Assembly: GCA_039924845.1 (NCBI GenBank)
Contig: JBDTAC010000088.1
Location: 1 to 64,000, forward strand
Length of the DNA stretch: 64,000 bases
Source: Bacteroidia bacterium
GTDB taxonomy: Bacteria > Bacteroidota > Bacteroidia > DATLTG01
Direction of reading: 5' to 3'
Below are positions 52,964-62,132 of the stretch, in pieces. The translations under genes and the position numbers were made by a program. How positions within the stretch are numbered: position 1 is the first letter of the stretch; each line of letters opens with the position of its first letter. A model generated the notes under the pieces. The model made no database searches, had not been told where the DNA came from, and saw nothing but the letters and a program-made list of their open reading frames with translations.

Positions 52964-54304
52964 ATGAATAAAATACTTCTTATCATACAACGCGAATACC
53001 TCACACGAGTTAAGAAAAAGTCGTTTATTATTATGACTTTGTTAGGACCCATTTTAACGGCGGGTGTTTTTATTGTGCCGGTTTTATTGGCTTCTCAAAA
53101 GCAAGAAAAACAAAAGATAGAAGTGATTGATGACAGTTTTTTGTTTGTCGATAACATTCAAGGAAATGACAATATCAATTTTGACTATCCGCCTGTTTCT
53201 ATCGAACAAGCACGCCAAGGTTTTTACAATACCAATTACGCAGCCATTTTATACATCCCGAAAGATGTGATAGACGGGCACGTTCCGGTGAGTTTATTTT
53301 ATAAAAAAGAACCTGGTACAGGAACGGAAGATTATATTAAAAGCAGTATCGACAAAACTATTTTCAGTTTAAAATTGAGAAAAAATAATATCAATCAAGA
53401 CGAAATTGAAAATGCAAAAACATCTGTTGATTTGCTCACTATACAACAATCCGAATCAGGCAAAGCGGTTAAAACAAATACCGGTTTGTTTATGGGAATT
53501 GGTTATGCGGCGGGAATGCTTATTTATTTTTTTATTTTTCTTTACGGAGTTCAAGTAATGTCGGGCGTTGTAGAAGAAAAAACAAGTCGCATTATCGAAG
53601 TAATTATTTCTTCTGTAAAACCTTTTCAACTGATGATGGGAAAAATTATCGGCGTGGCATTGGTAGGATTAACACAGTTTATTCTATGGGTAGTCTTGAG
53701 TTTTGGAATTTATTCTTACGCACAATCAACCGTTCTCAGTAAAATAAATCAAGATTATCAAACGGAAACCCAACAACAACAACAAGTATTTAAAAAAGGG
53801 TCTGATTTGAAAACCATTGCTGCCAACAAAACACATTTACCAAATCAATTGAATAGCATTTTGGACGGACTCGATTCCATCAATATTACGGATATTGTAT
53901 TGTGCTTTTTATTTTATTTCCTTGGCGGATATTTATTGTACAGTGCCTTGTTTGCTGCTGTTGGTGCAGCTATTGATAGCGAAGCAGACAAACAGCAATT
54001 CATGATGCCGATTACATTGCCACTTATTTTTTCCATTGTGATGGCGTCTACCGTCGTGCAAAATCCAAATAGTTCCATCTCTTTTTGGCTCTCCATGATT
54101 CCGTTTACCTCGCCGATAATTATGATGGTTCGTTTGCCTTTTGGAGTCCCAATGTGGCAAGTAGGGCTTTCCATGACATGTTTAGTTGCCGGATTTATTT
54201 TTACAACTTGGCTTGCTGGAAGAATTTACCGCATCGGAATTTTGATGTATGGAAAAAAAATTACCTACGGAGAACTCTGGAAATGGCTTTTCTACAAAGG
54301 TTAA
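52964..54304 (+). CDS. ABC-2 type permease (NatB-like)
   Basis: A 446-residue inner-membrane protein. One N-terminal helix (residues 22-42), a large extracytoplasmic domain (60-175) and five or six C-terminal helices are visible, with the family motif MSGVVEEKTSRIIEVIISSVKPFQLMMGKIIG. It works with the preceding ATPase to export sodium or an organic compound; substrate unknown. Confidence 0.93.
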   Translation: MNKILLIIQREYLTRVKKKSFIIMTLLGPILTAGVFIVPVLLASQKQEKQKIEVIDDSFLFVDNIQGNDNINFDYPPVSIEQARQGFYNTNYAAILYIPKDVIDGHVPVSLFYKKEPGTGTEDYIKSSIDKTIFSLKLRKNNINQDEIENAKTSVDLLTIQQSESGKAVKTNTGLFMGIGYAAGMLIYFFIFLYGVQVMSGVVEEKTSRIIEVIISSVKPFQLMMGKIIGVALVGLTQFILWVVLSFGIYSYAQSTVLSKINQDYQTETQQQQQVFKKGSDLKTIAANKTHLPNQLNSILDGLDSINITDIVLCFLFYFLGGYLLYSALFAAVGAAIDSEADKQQFMMPITLPLIFSIVMASTVVQNPNSSISFWLSMIPFTSPIIMMVRLPFGVPMWQVGLSMTCLVAGFIFTTWLAGRIYRIGILMYGKKITYGELWKWLFYKG

Positions 54305-54349
54305 TTTTTTGAGTAATCTTTTTTTCATCTGTCAAAAAAATAATTTTTC

Positions 54350-55282
54350 ATGCGCATTGCCATCATCGATTTAGGCACCAATACGTTTAATTTGCTCATC
54401 GCGGAAATTTTTCCCGATGGACACAAAAGAATATTCAATACTAAAGTTTCTGTCAAATTAGGCGAAGGTGCCATTAATAAAGGCTTTATCGCAGCCGTTC
54501 CTTTTCAGCGCGGCATTATTGCTTTAATCGAATACAAAAAAATAATTTTAGAACATCGCGTTGAAAAAATAATTTCCATCGCTACTTCTGCCATCCGAAG
54601 CGCTTCTAACGGAAAAGAATTTATTCAAGAAGCAAAAAAAAATGCAGGCATTGATATTGAAATGATTTCTGGCGATCGCGAAGCAGAATTAATTTATTAC
54701 GGCACACGCAAAGCCTTGAACATTGGCAATAGCAACGCTTTGATTATGGACATTGGCGGAGGTAGTACCGAATTTATCATCGCCAACAACGAAAAAATAG
54801 TTTGGAAAAAAAGTTTTTTGCTCGGTGCTGCACGCTTGCTCGAAAAATTTTCTCCATCAGAACCTATTTCTAAAAAAGAAATTTTAGAACTCGAAAATTA
54901 TTTAAGAGCGGAACTTTTTGATTTGGAAATGGCTCTGAAAAAATTCCCTGTGGCTGAATTAATAGGTTCTTCGGGCGTGTTCGATACCTTTGCTGAAATG
55001 TGTGTTCTTCAATTTCATCCAAAAATTTTATTGCACGAACATACCGAATATATTTTTGATTTGAATGAGTTTGAGAAAATCCATCAACAAATTATTCGTT
55101 CTACAAAAGAAGAGCGTCATTGCACTCCGGGGCTCATTGAAATGCGTGTGGATATGGTCGTCATCTCCAGCATTTTTGTAAATTTAATTTTGAAAAATTT
55201 CTTTTTGAAAAAAATGCGACTCTCCGCCTACGCTTTAAAAGAAGGCGTTTTATGGGAAATTCTTCATACAAAAACACTTTAA
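54350..55282 (+). CDS. Ppx/GppA phosphatase family protein
   Basis: A 310-residue exopolyphosphatase/pppGpp phosphatase-like protein of the ASKHA fold. The phosphate-1 motif IDLGTNTFNLLIAE, the phosphate-2 DIGGGSTEFI and the ATSAIRSA segment are present. At 310 residues it lacks the longer C-terminal HD domain of full exopolyphosphatases. It lies 15 bp upstream of the NtrC-like regulator; the pair may be co-transcribed. A palindrome copy lies just before its start. Confidence 0.9.
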   Translation: MRIAIIDLGTNTFNLLIAEIFPDGHKRIFNTKVSVKLGEGAINKGFIAAVPFQRGIIALIEYKKIILEHRVEKIISIATSAIRSASNGKEFIQEAKKNAGIDIEMISGDREAELIYYGTRKALNIGNSNALIMDIGGGSTEFIIANNEKIVWKKSFLLGAARLLEKFSPSEPISKKEILELENYLRAELFDLEMALKKFPVAELIGSSGVFDTFAEMCVLQFHPKILLHEHTEYIFDLNEFEKIHQQIIRSTKEERHCTPGLIEMRVDMVVISSIFVNLILKNFFLKKMRLSAYALKEGVLWEILHTKTL

Positions 55283-55297
55283 AAAAATATTTTTTCG

Positions 55298-56467
55298 ATG
55301 GCAAAAATTTTAATTATTGACGATGAAAAAAGTATTCGCAAAGCATTGCGAGATATTTTAGAATACGAGAAATACAAAGTAGACGATGCCGCTGATGGCG
55401 CGGAAGGACTTGTCTTTTTTGAGAAAGAAAAATACGATGTTATCTTGTGCGACATTAAAATGCCGAAAATGGATGGCATGGAAGTACTTCAAAAAATAAC
55501 AGCTCTTAATAACGATGTTCCAGTGGTGATGATTTCTGGACACGGAAATATTGAAACTGCAGTGGAAGCCGTAAAAAAAGGAGCATTTGATTTTATCGAA
55601 AAACCGCTTGATCTCAATCGTTTGTTAGTAACTATCCGCAATGCGCTGGACAAATCTACACTCGTAACGGAAACAAAAGTATTGAAGAAAAAAATTTCTA
55701 AAACTTTTGATATGATTGGCGAATCGAAAGGTATTTCGCAAATAAAGGAAATGATTGAACGTGTAGCTCCGACCGATGCGCGCGTATTAATAACAGGAGG
55801 AAACGGGACGGGAAAAGAATTGGTGGCGCGTTGGTTGCACGAAAAAAGCACTCGCGCTGCTGCACCTTTAATAGAAGTAAATTGTGCCGCTATTCCAAGC
55901 GAATTGATTGAAAGCGAATTATTCGGACACGAAAAAGGTGCCTTTACTTCTGCCATTAATCAACGAAAAGGAAAATTTGAACAAGCGGAAGGCGGAACAC
56001 TTTTCTTAGATGAAATTGGCGATATGAGTCTTTCTGCACAAGCAAAAGTATTGCGCGCATTGCAAGAAAATAAAATTGCGCGTGTAGGTGGCGACAAAGA
56101 AATAAAAGTGAATGTGCGCGTGATTGCCGCTACCAACAAGGATTTGAAAAAAGAAATTGCTAACGGAAATTTTCGTGAAGATTTATACCATCGCCTCAGC
56201 GTCATTTTAATTCATGTGCCTTCCTTGAACGATAGAAAGGATGATATTCCTTTGTTGGCAGAACATTTTTTAAAATTAATTTGCGAAGATTATCGGATGC
56301 CACAAAAAAATTTCTCGAAAGAAGCCATCAAAGAATTGCAAAAAATAAATTGGACAGGAAATATTCGAGAGTTCAGAAATGTGGTGGAACGCTTAATTAT
56401 ATTGTGCGATAAAACTATTACGGATAAAGACATTTCGTCTTACGCGCGACCTTTAAATGCGAATTAA
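55298..56467 (+). CDS. NtrC-family response regulator lacking a DNA-binding domain
   Basis: A 389-residue protein. Receiver domain 1-120 (Asp8, Asp9, phosphoacceptor Asp52, IEKP Lys). AAA+ domain about 145-385 with Walker A GGNGTGKE, the sigma-54 contact loop as GAFTSA (normally GAFTGA), Walker B TLFLDEIGD and an arginine finger region. The protein ends soon after the AAA+ domain, so the usual C-terminal Fis-type HTH is missing. It may act from solution on sigma-54 or have a different target. Confidence 0.9.
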   Translation: MAKILIIDDEKSIRKALRDILEYEKYKVDDAADGAEGLVFFEKEKYDVILCDIKMPKMDGMEVLQKITALNNDVPVVMISGHGNIETAVEAVKKGAFDFIEKPLDLNRLLVTIRNALDKSTLVTETKVLKKKISKTFDMIGESKGISQIKEMIERVAPTDARVLITGGNGTGKELVARWLHEKSTRAAAPLIEVNCAAIPSELIESELFGHEKGAFTSAINQRKGKFEQAEGGTLFLDEIGDMSLSAQAKVLRALQENKIARVGGDKEIKVNVRVIAATNKDLKKEIANGNFREDLYHRLSVILIHVPSLNDRKDDIPLLAEHFLKLICEDYRMPQKNFSKEAIKELQKINWTGNIREFRNVVERLIILCDKTITDKDISSYARPLNAN

Positions 56468-56471
56468 AAAA

Positions 56472-56501
56472 GGGCTTTGAAAAATTAATTTTTCAAAACC
56501 C
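56472..56501. terminator. Terminator after the NtrC-like gene
   Basis: GGGCTTTGAAAAATT pairs with AATTTTTCAAAACCC apart from one mismatch; A6 before and T6 after. TTAA-centred form of the iterated palindrome, between convergent genes. Confidence 0.8.
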
Positions 56502-56531
56502 TTTTTTATGAAAAAATTTCAAGAGCGTTTT

Positions 56532-57041
56532 TTACAAATACATTTCTTTTAAAAAATTCAAATGATGAATTTCGTGTGCCGGAATAAAATACATCATGGC
56601 AAGTGTCGTAACTTCATTTCCACTTGCAAGTCCCTTTCGTTGCAGCATTTCATCTGTAAAAGATGAAAATAAAGCGATGTTTGATTTTCGAACAAGTATA
56701 AATTCGCTCAATAAATTTTTGATATTTTGAGAACTGAAATTGGCATTGGCAACAAACGCATTGTCATCAAATCCTTCCATATTTTTCTTGTCGTTTCGTG
56801 CAATGCGAAGTGCTCGATAAGCCATTATTCTCTCGGTGTCAGTAATGTGTCCGATGACTTCTTTTACTGTCCATTTGTCAGGGGCATAACGGAAATCTTC
56901 TTTTTCAACAGGAATTTTTTTTACAAATTCTTCCATCAAAAAAATATTTTTCTCCATCACTTTTAACGGATCTTTTTCCGGAATAAGCTGAACGTATTTT
57001 TCAAAATACGGAGGATAATCTCCTGCTTGCAGTTGAATCAT
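56532..57041 (-). CDS. DinB-family metal-binding protein
   Basis: A 169-residue four-helix-bundle protein. His in IGHITDTERIM and the pair in AHEIHHLNFL are the three metal ligands typical of DinB/YfiT proteins, many of which are hydrolases or thiol transferases. It follows the DUF5606 gene by 10 bp. Substrate unknown. Confidence 0.88.
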   Translation of the reverse strand: MIQLQAGDYPPYFEKYVQLIPEKDPLKVMEKNIFLMEEFVKKIPVEKEDFRYAPDKWTVKEVIGHITDTERIMAYRALRIARNDKKNMEGFDDNAFVANANFSSQNIKNLLSEFILVRKSNIALFSSFTDEMLQRKGLASGNEVTTLAMMYFIPAHEIHHLNFLKEMYL

Positions 57042-57051
57042 TTTCTTATTT

Positions 57052-57597
57052 TTAAGCTCCGTTTTTACGAACAGTTTGTGGTTTTACTTTCGAAGAACTT
57101 GTTTTTACACGACTTGTTTCTTTCGATTTTACTTTCGGAATAACGATTTTTGATTTTTCTTCCAAAGCTGCTTTTACGTCCACGCCTTCTTTATCGCTTT
57201 CTTTTTTCTCTTCTTCTTTTTTCAGCCAACCGCTTTTTTGAAGAATATTATACCATTGAATCACTTTGCGAATGTCAGAAATATGCACACGTTCTTGATC
57301 ATAATTTGGAAGTGCTTCCAAAAAATATTTTTTCAGATCTGCTTCAGCAGCTTTGTGTTCAATGGCTGCACCGAGTTTTTCTTTGTCTGCAATTTTAGTA
57401 AATACTTCTTTCAAAGGGATATCATCACCAGTAGAAAAAACACTAATTTCCTCCAAGCCACTGATTTTATAATTTGAATATGCAGGAATCCTTTTTTTAT
57501 CCACCAACGATTCAACTATGATTCCATTTTTTGATTGAGCCACTACTTTGTAAAGTCCGCTCATTCCACCAATTGAGATTATTCCGCTTAAATCCAT
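57052..57597 (-). CDS. DUF5606 domain protein
   Basis: A 181-residue cytoplasmic protein. The first 130 residues match DUF5606 (LSGIISIGGMSGLYKVVAQSKNGIIVESL, VFTKIADKEKLGAAIEHKAAE and DIRKVIQWYNILQKSGWL), known in Bacteroidota. The rest is a basic, Lys/Ser/Thr-rich tail (KSKETSRVKTSSSKVKPQ), perhaps nucleic-acid binding. The function is unknown. It heads the unit with the DinB-like gene. Confidence 0.85.
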   Translation of the reverse strand: MDLSGIISIGGMSGLYKVVAQSKNGIIVESLVDKKRIPAYSNYKISGLEEISVFSTGDDIPLKEVFTKIADKEKLGAAIEHKAAEADLKKYFLEALPNYDQERVHISDIRKVIQWYNILQKSGWLKKEEEKKESDKEGVDVKAALEEKSKIVIPKVKSKETSRVKTSSSKVKPQTVRKNGA

Positions 57598-57691
57598 TTT
57601 TAATTTTTTAGTTTGTACAAATGTAAAAAAAAAGCATTTAGTATGTTGAAATTAGTCGTTTGAAAAATTATTTTTTCGAATGCCTTTTTAT

Positions 57692-58792
57692 TCAATTGAT
57701 TTCATACATTTTTCCCGGTAAGGATTTTACCATTCCAGAAAACTCCAAATGAAGCAACAGCGCGGAAACTTTGCTCATCGGCATTTGCGTGTTAAAGCAA
57801 ATATCGTCAATTCCCACACTTCCTTTTTCCTTCAGAATAGTGAAAATATGTTCTTCTTCTTTACTAAGATTTTTAAACATGGCAGTTTGTTTCGGAATTT
57901 TTTTTGCAGGATTTTCTTCCCAACCCATCAAATACAAAATATCTTGCGCCGATTGTACCAAAGCCGCTTTGTTATTACGAATCAAAAAATTACATCCTTC
58001 TGAAAATTCATCGCCCACTCTTCCCGGAACGGCGAAAACATCGCGATTATAGGTATTTGCAATGTCTGCAGTAATCAGCGAACCGCCGCCTTTCGCGGAT
58101 TCTACCACCAATACAGCATCCGCCATACCTGCAACAATGCGGTTACGACTCGGAAAATGCTCTCTATCGGGGTTGGTGCCGCTCGGGAATTCCGTGAGTA
58201 AAGCGCCGCTACTCAATATTTTTTTAGCGAGATTTTTATGCGCCGCTGGATACACTCTGTCCAAGCCATGCGCAAATACACCAACGGTGTCCAAATTATT
58301 TGCGAGTGCTGCTTTGTGTGCGCAGCCATCAATTCCGTGTGCCAAGCCGCTTACAATTAAAACGTCGTAAGGCGCTAATGTTTCTACCATTTGTTCGCAG
58401 ATTTTTTTGCCGTATTCGGTGGCTCTGCGCGTACCTACAATACTCAAAACTTTGGAGGTATTTAATTCCGCATTGCCTTTGTAATAAAGCAAAATCGGAC
58501 TATCCTGACAATGTTTTAAACGTTGCGGAAAATTATCTTCGAGAAAAAAAATAGGAGTAATTTCATTTTGCTGAATGAATACCATTTCTTCGTCTGCCTT
58601 TTTCAAGGCATCGTTCTGAATAATAGAATTGGCAACAGTCTCACCAATCCCTGGGATTTTCAATAAAAGCGATTTTTTCTCTTTAAAAATTGCTTCCGGA
58701 CTACCACAATAAGCAATCAAACTCTTCGCGCGCGTGCCGCCAATATTGGGTAAAAAGGTAACGGCAATTTGATATTTTGTTTCTTCGTCCAT
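57692..58792 (-). CDS. dprA: DNA-processing protein DprA
   Basis: A 366-residue protein required to protect and load incoming single-stranded DNA during natural transformation. An N-terminal HhH-like part (PNIGGTRAKSL; KIPGIGETVANSI) is followed by the Rossmann-like domain with SIVGTRRATEYG and SGLAHGIDGCAHKAAL. A winged-helix segment ends the protein. The presence of dprA fits a role for the iterated palindrome in DNA uptake, but other com genes are not in this window. Confidence 0.95.
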   Translation of the reverse strand: MDEETKYQIAVTFLPNIGGTRAKSLIAYCGSPEAIFKEKKSLLLKIPGIGETVANSIIQNDALKKADEEMVFIQQNEITPIFFLEDNFPQRLKHCQDSPILLYYKGNAELNTSKVLSIVGTRRATEYGKKICEQMVETLAPYDVLIVSGLAHGIDGCAHKAALANNLDTVGVFAHGLDRVYPAAHKNLAKKILSSGALLTEFPSGTNPDREHFPSRNRIVAGMADAVLVVESAKGGGSLITADIANTYNRDVFAVPGRVGDEFSEGCNFLIRNNKAALVQSAQDILYLMGWEENPAKKIPKQTAMFKNLSKEEEHIFTILKEKGSVGIDDICFNTQMPMSKVSALLLHLEFSGMVKSLPGKMYEIN

Positions 58793-59128
58793 ACATAAAA
58801 GACGATTTTTTTAAGTGTTGATATGCTTTTTCCTATTCTCTGATAAATCGTCCACCCAACTAACTTTATTTCTCATGGTTCTATTGTGGTAGCAAAAATA
58901 TTTTTTTGCAAAAGGATATTTTCTATGTCAATTACATCCTACCTTTTCAGGTTATCGTTGGCTCTGTTTATTTAAACGGAAGTTCGATTATAATGTAGAT
59001 GCCAAGTGTTTACTTATTTTTTCAACACTGAAAAATTATTTTTGGAAGAAATGATTTTGTGTGGACAAAAAAGATGTTCTACAAATAAAATCAGCGCAGT
59101 TTTTGAGAACGTAATATTAATGGGATTT
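58793..59128. other. 336-bp intergenic region
   Basis: AT-rich with one iterated palindrome near 59034; no gene, terminator or known motif could be recognised. Confidence 0.45.
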
Positions 59129-59419
59129 CTATTGAGATTTTTGTTTGTAGAATATTGAACAAATTAAAACTGTCAGTAAACATAAAAGTCCATATCCAGT
59201 GACATACAGAATATCACATGCGCAAAAATATGCAATAGTTTTGTCGCCTGAATATTCCTTAAAAAAATTCCAATTATAAAATATATTTATAAGGTAAATG
59301 ATAAAAACCGCTACGCTAGTTAGAATTTGGATTCGCGTTGCTTTGGGCGAACACAATTTAAGAAAATCCTTAAAGATGTAAAAAAACAAAAGGCTAATTA
59401 GTATTGATAAATACCACAT
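59129..59419 (-). CDS. Small three-helix membrane protein
   Basis: A 96-residue protein with hydrophobic helices at about 4-14, 29-47 and 68-87. No family recognised. It stands 55 bp upstream of hemB on the opposite side (its stop at 59129), so it is a separate unit or an orphan reading frame. Base composition is like its neighbours. Confidence 0.4.
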   Translation of the reverse strand: MWYLSILISLLFFYIFKDFLKLCSPKATRIQILTSVAVFIIYLINIFYNWNFFKEYSGDKTIAYFCACDILYVTGYGLLCLLTVLICSIFYKQKSQ

Positions 59420-59473
59420 GTTTTTTAATTTGTCTGTTTATTTTGCCGATACGAATAAAAATTCTGCATTAAA

Positions 59474-60445
59474 TTAAATCCAGCCTTTTTCAAAAATATC
59501 TTTCGTGTGATAGGAAATAATAATATCCGCACCAGCTCTGGCAAAGGCGTACATATTTTCCATCACCATTTTTTGTTCGTCAATCCAACCTTTTTGGGCA
59601 GCAGCTTTTAGCATCGAATATTCTCCCGAAACATTGTAACAAGCCAAAGGAAGCAACGTGTTTCTGCGAATGTCCGCAATCACATCTAAATAAGCCAAAG
59701 CCGGTTTCACCATTAAAATATCCGCACCTTCGTTTTCGTCTAATAAAGATTCTTTCAAGGCTTCACGCCCATTTCTGAAATCCATTTGATACGATTTTCG
59801 ATCGCCTTTTTGTGGAGAAGAATCCGCGGCTTCACGAAACGGACCATAATAAGCAGAAGCAAATTTGGTGGAATACGACATAATGGAAGTATTTTCAAAG
59901 CCCTTTTTATCCAATAATTCACGGATTGCCAACACGCGTCCGTCCATCATATCCGAAGGTGCCACCATATCGGCACCTGCTTCTGCGTGTGCCAAAGCCA
60001 TTTTTGCAAGCACGCTTACAGAAGCATCGTTTTGCACATAATCATTGTGAATAATTCCGCAATGTCCGTGCGTGGTGTAAGCGCAAACGCAGACATCAGT
60101 TATGATTAATAAATCATCCGAAAACTTTTTTTTCAATTCGCGGATTGCATTTACAACAATCGCATTTTTGCTGTAAGCAGAACTGGCATCTTTTGTTTTT
60201 TCTTCGCCAACGCCAAATACTAAAATTTTGTTGATCCCGAGTTTTAAACCGCGTTCCACATCTTTAATTAATTCATCTATTGAGAAATGAAAAACACCCG
60301 GCATGGCTTCAATAGCATGCTTTTTCTTTTTTCCGCCAATTACGAAATACGGATAAATAAACATGTTTTTAGAAAGTTTTGTTTCCGCAATTAAGTCGCG
60401 AATAATGGCTGTTTTTCTTAATCTGCGAGGGCGTTGAATTTGCAT
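59474..60445 (-). CDS. hemB: Delta-aminolevulinic acid dehydratase (porphobilinogen synthase)
   Basis: A 323-residue enzyme joining two 5-aminolevulinate molecules. Catalytic lysines are in SYSTKFASAYYGPF and MVKPALAYLD; the zinc site is VCVCAYTTHGHCG. Length is normal. It is the third gene of the hemA-hemCD-hemB operon (76 bp after hemCD). Confidence 0.97.
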   Translation of the reverse strand: MQIQRPRRLRKTAIIRDLIAETKLSKNMFIYPYFVIGGKKKKHAIEAMPGVFHFSIDELIKDVERGLKLGINKILVFGVGEEKTKDASSAYSKNAIVVNAIRELKKKFSDDLLIITDVCVCAYTTHGHCGIIHNDYVQNDASVSVLAKMALAHAEAGADMVAPSDMMDGRVLAIRELLDKKGFENTSIMSYSTKFASAYYGPFREAADSSPQKGDRKSYQMDFRNGREALKESLLDENEGADILMVKPALAYLDVIADIRRNTLLPLACYNVSGEYSMLKAAAQKGWIDEQKMVMENMYAFARAGADIIISYHTKDIFEKGWI

Positions 60446-60521
60446 GACGAAAAATTATTTTTTGAATCTTATTTTTTGCTTTTGAAAAATTATTTTTTTG
60501 AAGTGTCTTTTTCTCCAAATT

Positions 60522-62093
60522 TTAAACGCCCAAAACTGCTTGTACCAAGCCTAAATCGTCAAAAGTAATAGGTTGTTTATGCACTCTTATTTTGAATTTT
60601 TTTAACGTATTTGCGGTGGCATCGCCCATCGCCACAATTTTTTGTTCAGGCGAAATTTTATTTTTTTTGAAAAATGATTCTACGTTGGAAGGACTTGTAA
60701 AAACAAGTGTTTCAGCGAATGGAATGACCTCCGAAAATTCGATGGTTTCGTAAACTGACAAATCCGTAACTTGACTTTGCGGAATGTTTTGTTGGATACT
60801 TTTCATGCCTCCTTTTGCTTGCGGAAACAACACAGATTTTCGTCCGACAACTGCGGCAAATTGTTTTCCTGTTAAGCGCGTGTCGGTGGAATAGCCAATA
60901 AAATCAGCACGTTTACCGAATTTACGAATTTCGTCCGCTGTTGCTTTTCCGATTGTGCCAATTTTTGTGTTTTCAGAAAGCATTGGTTTTTGTTCGAAAA
61001 AATATTTCACCGCATGTTTGCTCGAAAAGAAAATCCAATCTTGAGAAATAGTGGTTCGAAAAATTATTTTTTTAAACTCAATTAATGATTTTGCATTTAC
61101 TGTAAATCCTTGTGCTGATAAAGCATTCCGAAAATAATCTGCTGTGCGGAAATTACGTGTAATAAAAACAGAATTCGATTTTATGGAATTTATTTTTGCG
61201 ACTATTTTTTCTGCTAAACCTTCCGTTTTCAAACTTTCAAAATACATTTGTTTCGGGAAATCATTCCACGCATTTGCCCTGCTAATCCACGTTTTGAAAA
61301 CAAATTCTCCATTTTCATCCTCCTCTTTTTCGCAATAAACACCCAAGGGAAGTTGACAACCACCATCAAAAAGATTCAACACTTTTCGTTCCACAGCAAG
61401 TGTTTCCGCGACATCCGGAAAATTTATTTTTTGAAGCAAGTCAAAAAGTGCTTTGTCTTTTTCACGAATTTGTAACGCCAAAACGCCTTGTGCAGGTGCC
61501 GGCACAAATTCTTTCGGAGAAATTTTTTCAGTGTGAAATTCGCTGATGTCTAATTGCAAACGCTCTACTCCAGCTGCTGCTAGCATAATGGCATCGTATT
61601 TTTTATCCCGTAATTTTTGAATACGCGTTGGAATATTTCCTCGTAAATCGGTAATTTTTACATCCGAACGAAAAGCCAATAATTGTGATTTTCTGCGTGC
61701 GGAAGAAGTGCCGACAATTGCATTTTTTTTGAAAGAAAATTTTTGTTTTTCATCCACACATTCTTTCCGAATCAAAATAAGTTCAGAAGGATCTTCACGC
61801 TCAGAAACTGCTGCAATTATTAATCCTTCAGGAGATTCTGTCGGTAAATCTTTATGCGAATGAACGGCTAAATCTATTTCTCCAGAAAGTAATGCATCTT
61901 CAATTTCTTTTGTGAAAAAACCTTTGCCTTCCAATTTATCAAAACTTAAATCTTGAATTTTATCGCCTTGTGTTTTGATGATTTTTATTTCAGCAGATTG
62001 TCCGATTTTTTTTAACTCTCCAAAAATAAAATTTGCTTGCCAAAGCGCCAAATCACTACCTCTGGAACCGATTGTAATTTTATTTTTTGACAT
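60522..62093 (-). CDS. hemCD: HemC-HemD fusion: hydroxymethylbilane synthase and uroporphyrinogen-III synthase
   Basis: A 523-residue fused enzyme. Residues 1-300 are hydroxymethylbilane synthase (GSRGSDLALWQ, HSHKDLPTE, LRGNIPTRIQKL) with the dipyrromethane cofactor Cys246 in FDGGCQLPLG. Residues about 305-523 are uroporphyrinogen-III synthase (SKHAVKYFF; VFTSPSNVESFF). The two usually form separate genes. I chose ATG at 62093; a GTG at 62096 is one codon upstream. Three palindrome copies fall in the gene. Confidence 0.94.
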   Translation of the reverse strand: MSKNKITIGSRGSDLALWQANFIFGELKKIGQSAEIKIIKTQGDKIQDLSFDKLEGKGFFTKEIEDALLSGEIDLAVHSHKDLPTESPEGLIIAAVSEREDPSELILIRKECVDEKQKFSFKKNAIVGTSSARRKSQLLAFRSDVKITDLRGNIPTRIQKLRDKKYDAIMLAAAGVERLQLDISEFHTEKISPKEFVPAPAQGVLALQIREKDKALFDLLQKINFPDVAETLAVERKVLNLFDGGCQLPLGVYCEKEEDENGEFVFKTWISRANAWNDFPKQMYFESLKTEGLAEKIVAKINSIKSNSVFITRNFRTADYFRNALSAQGFTVNAKSLIEFKKIIFRTTISQDWIFFSSKHAVKYFFEQKPMLSENTKIGTIGKATADEIRKFGKRADFIGYSTDTRLTGKQFAAVVGRKSVLFPQAKGGMKSIQQNIPQSQVTDLSVYETIEFSEVIPFAETLVFTSPSNVESFFKKNKISPEQKIVAMGDATANTLKKFKIRVHKQPITFDDLGLVQAVLGV

Positions 62094-62132
62094 CACTGAA
62101 TTATTTTTTTGATTTTTGAGGAGCTCAAAAAA

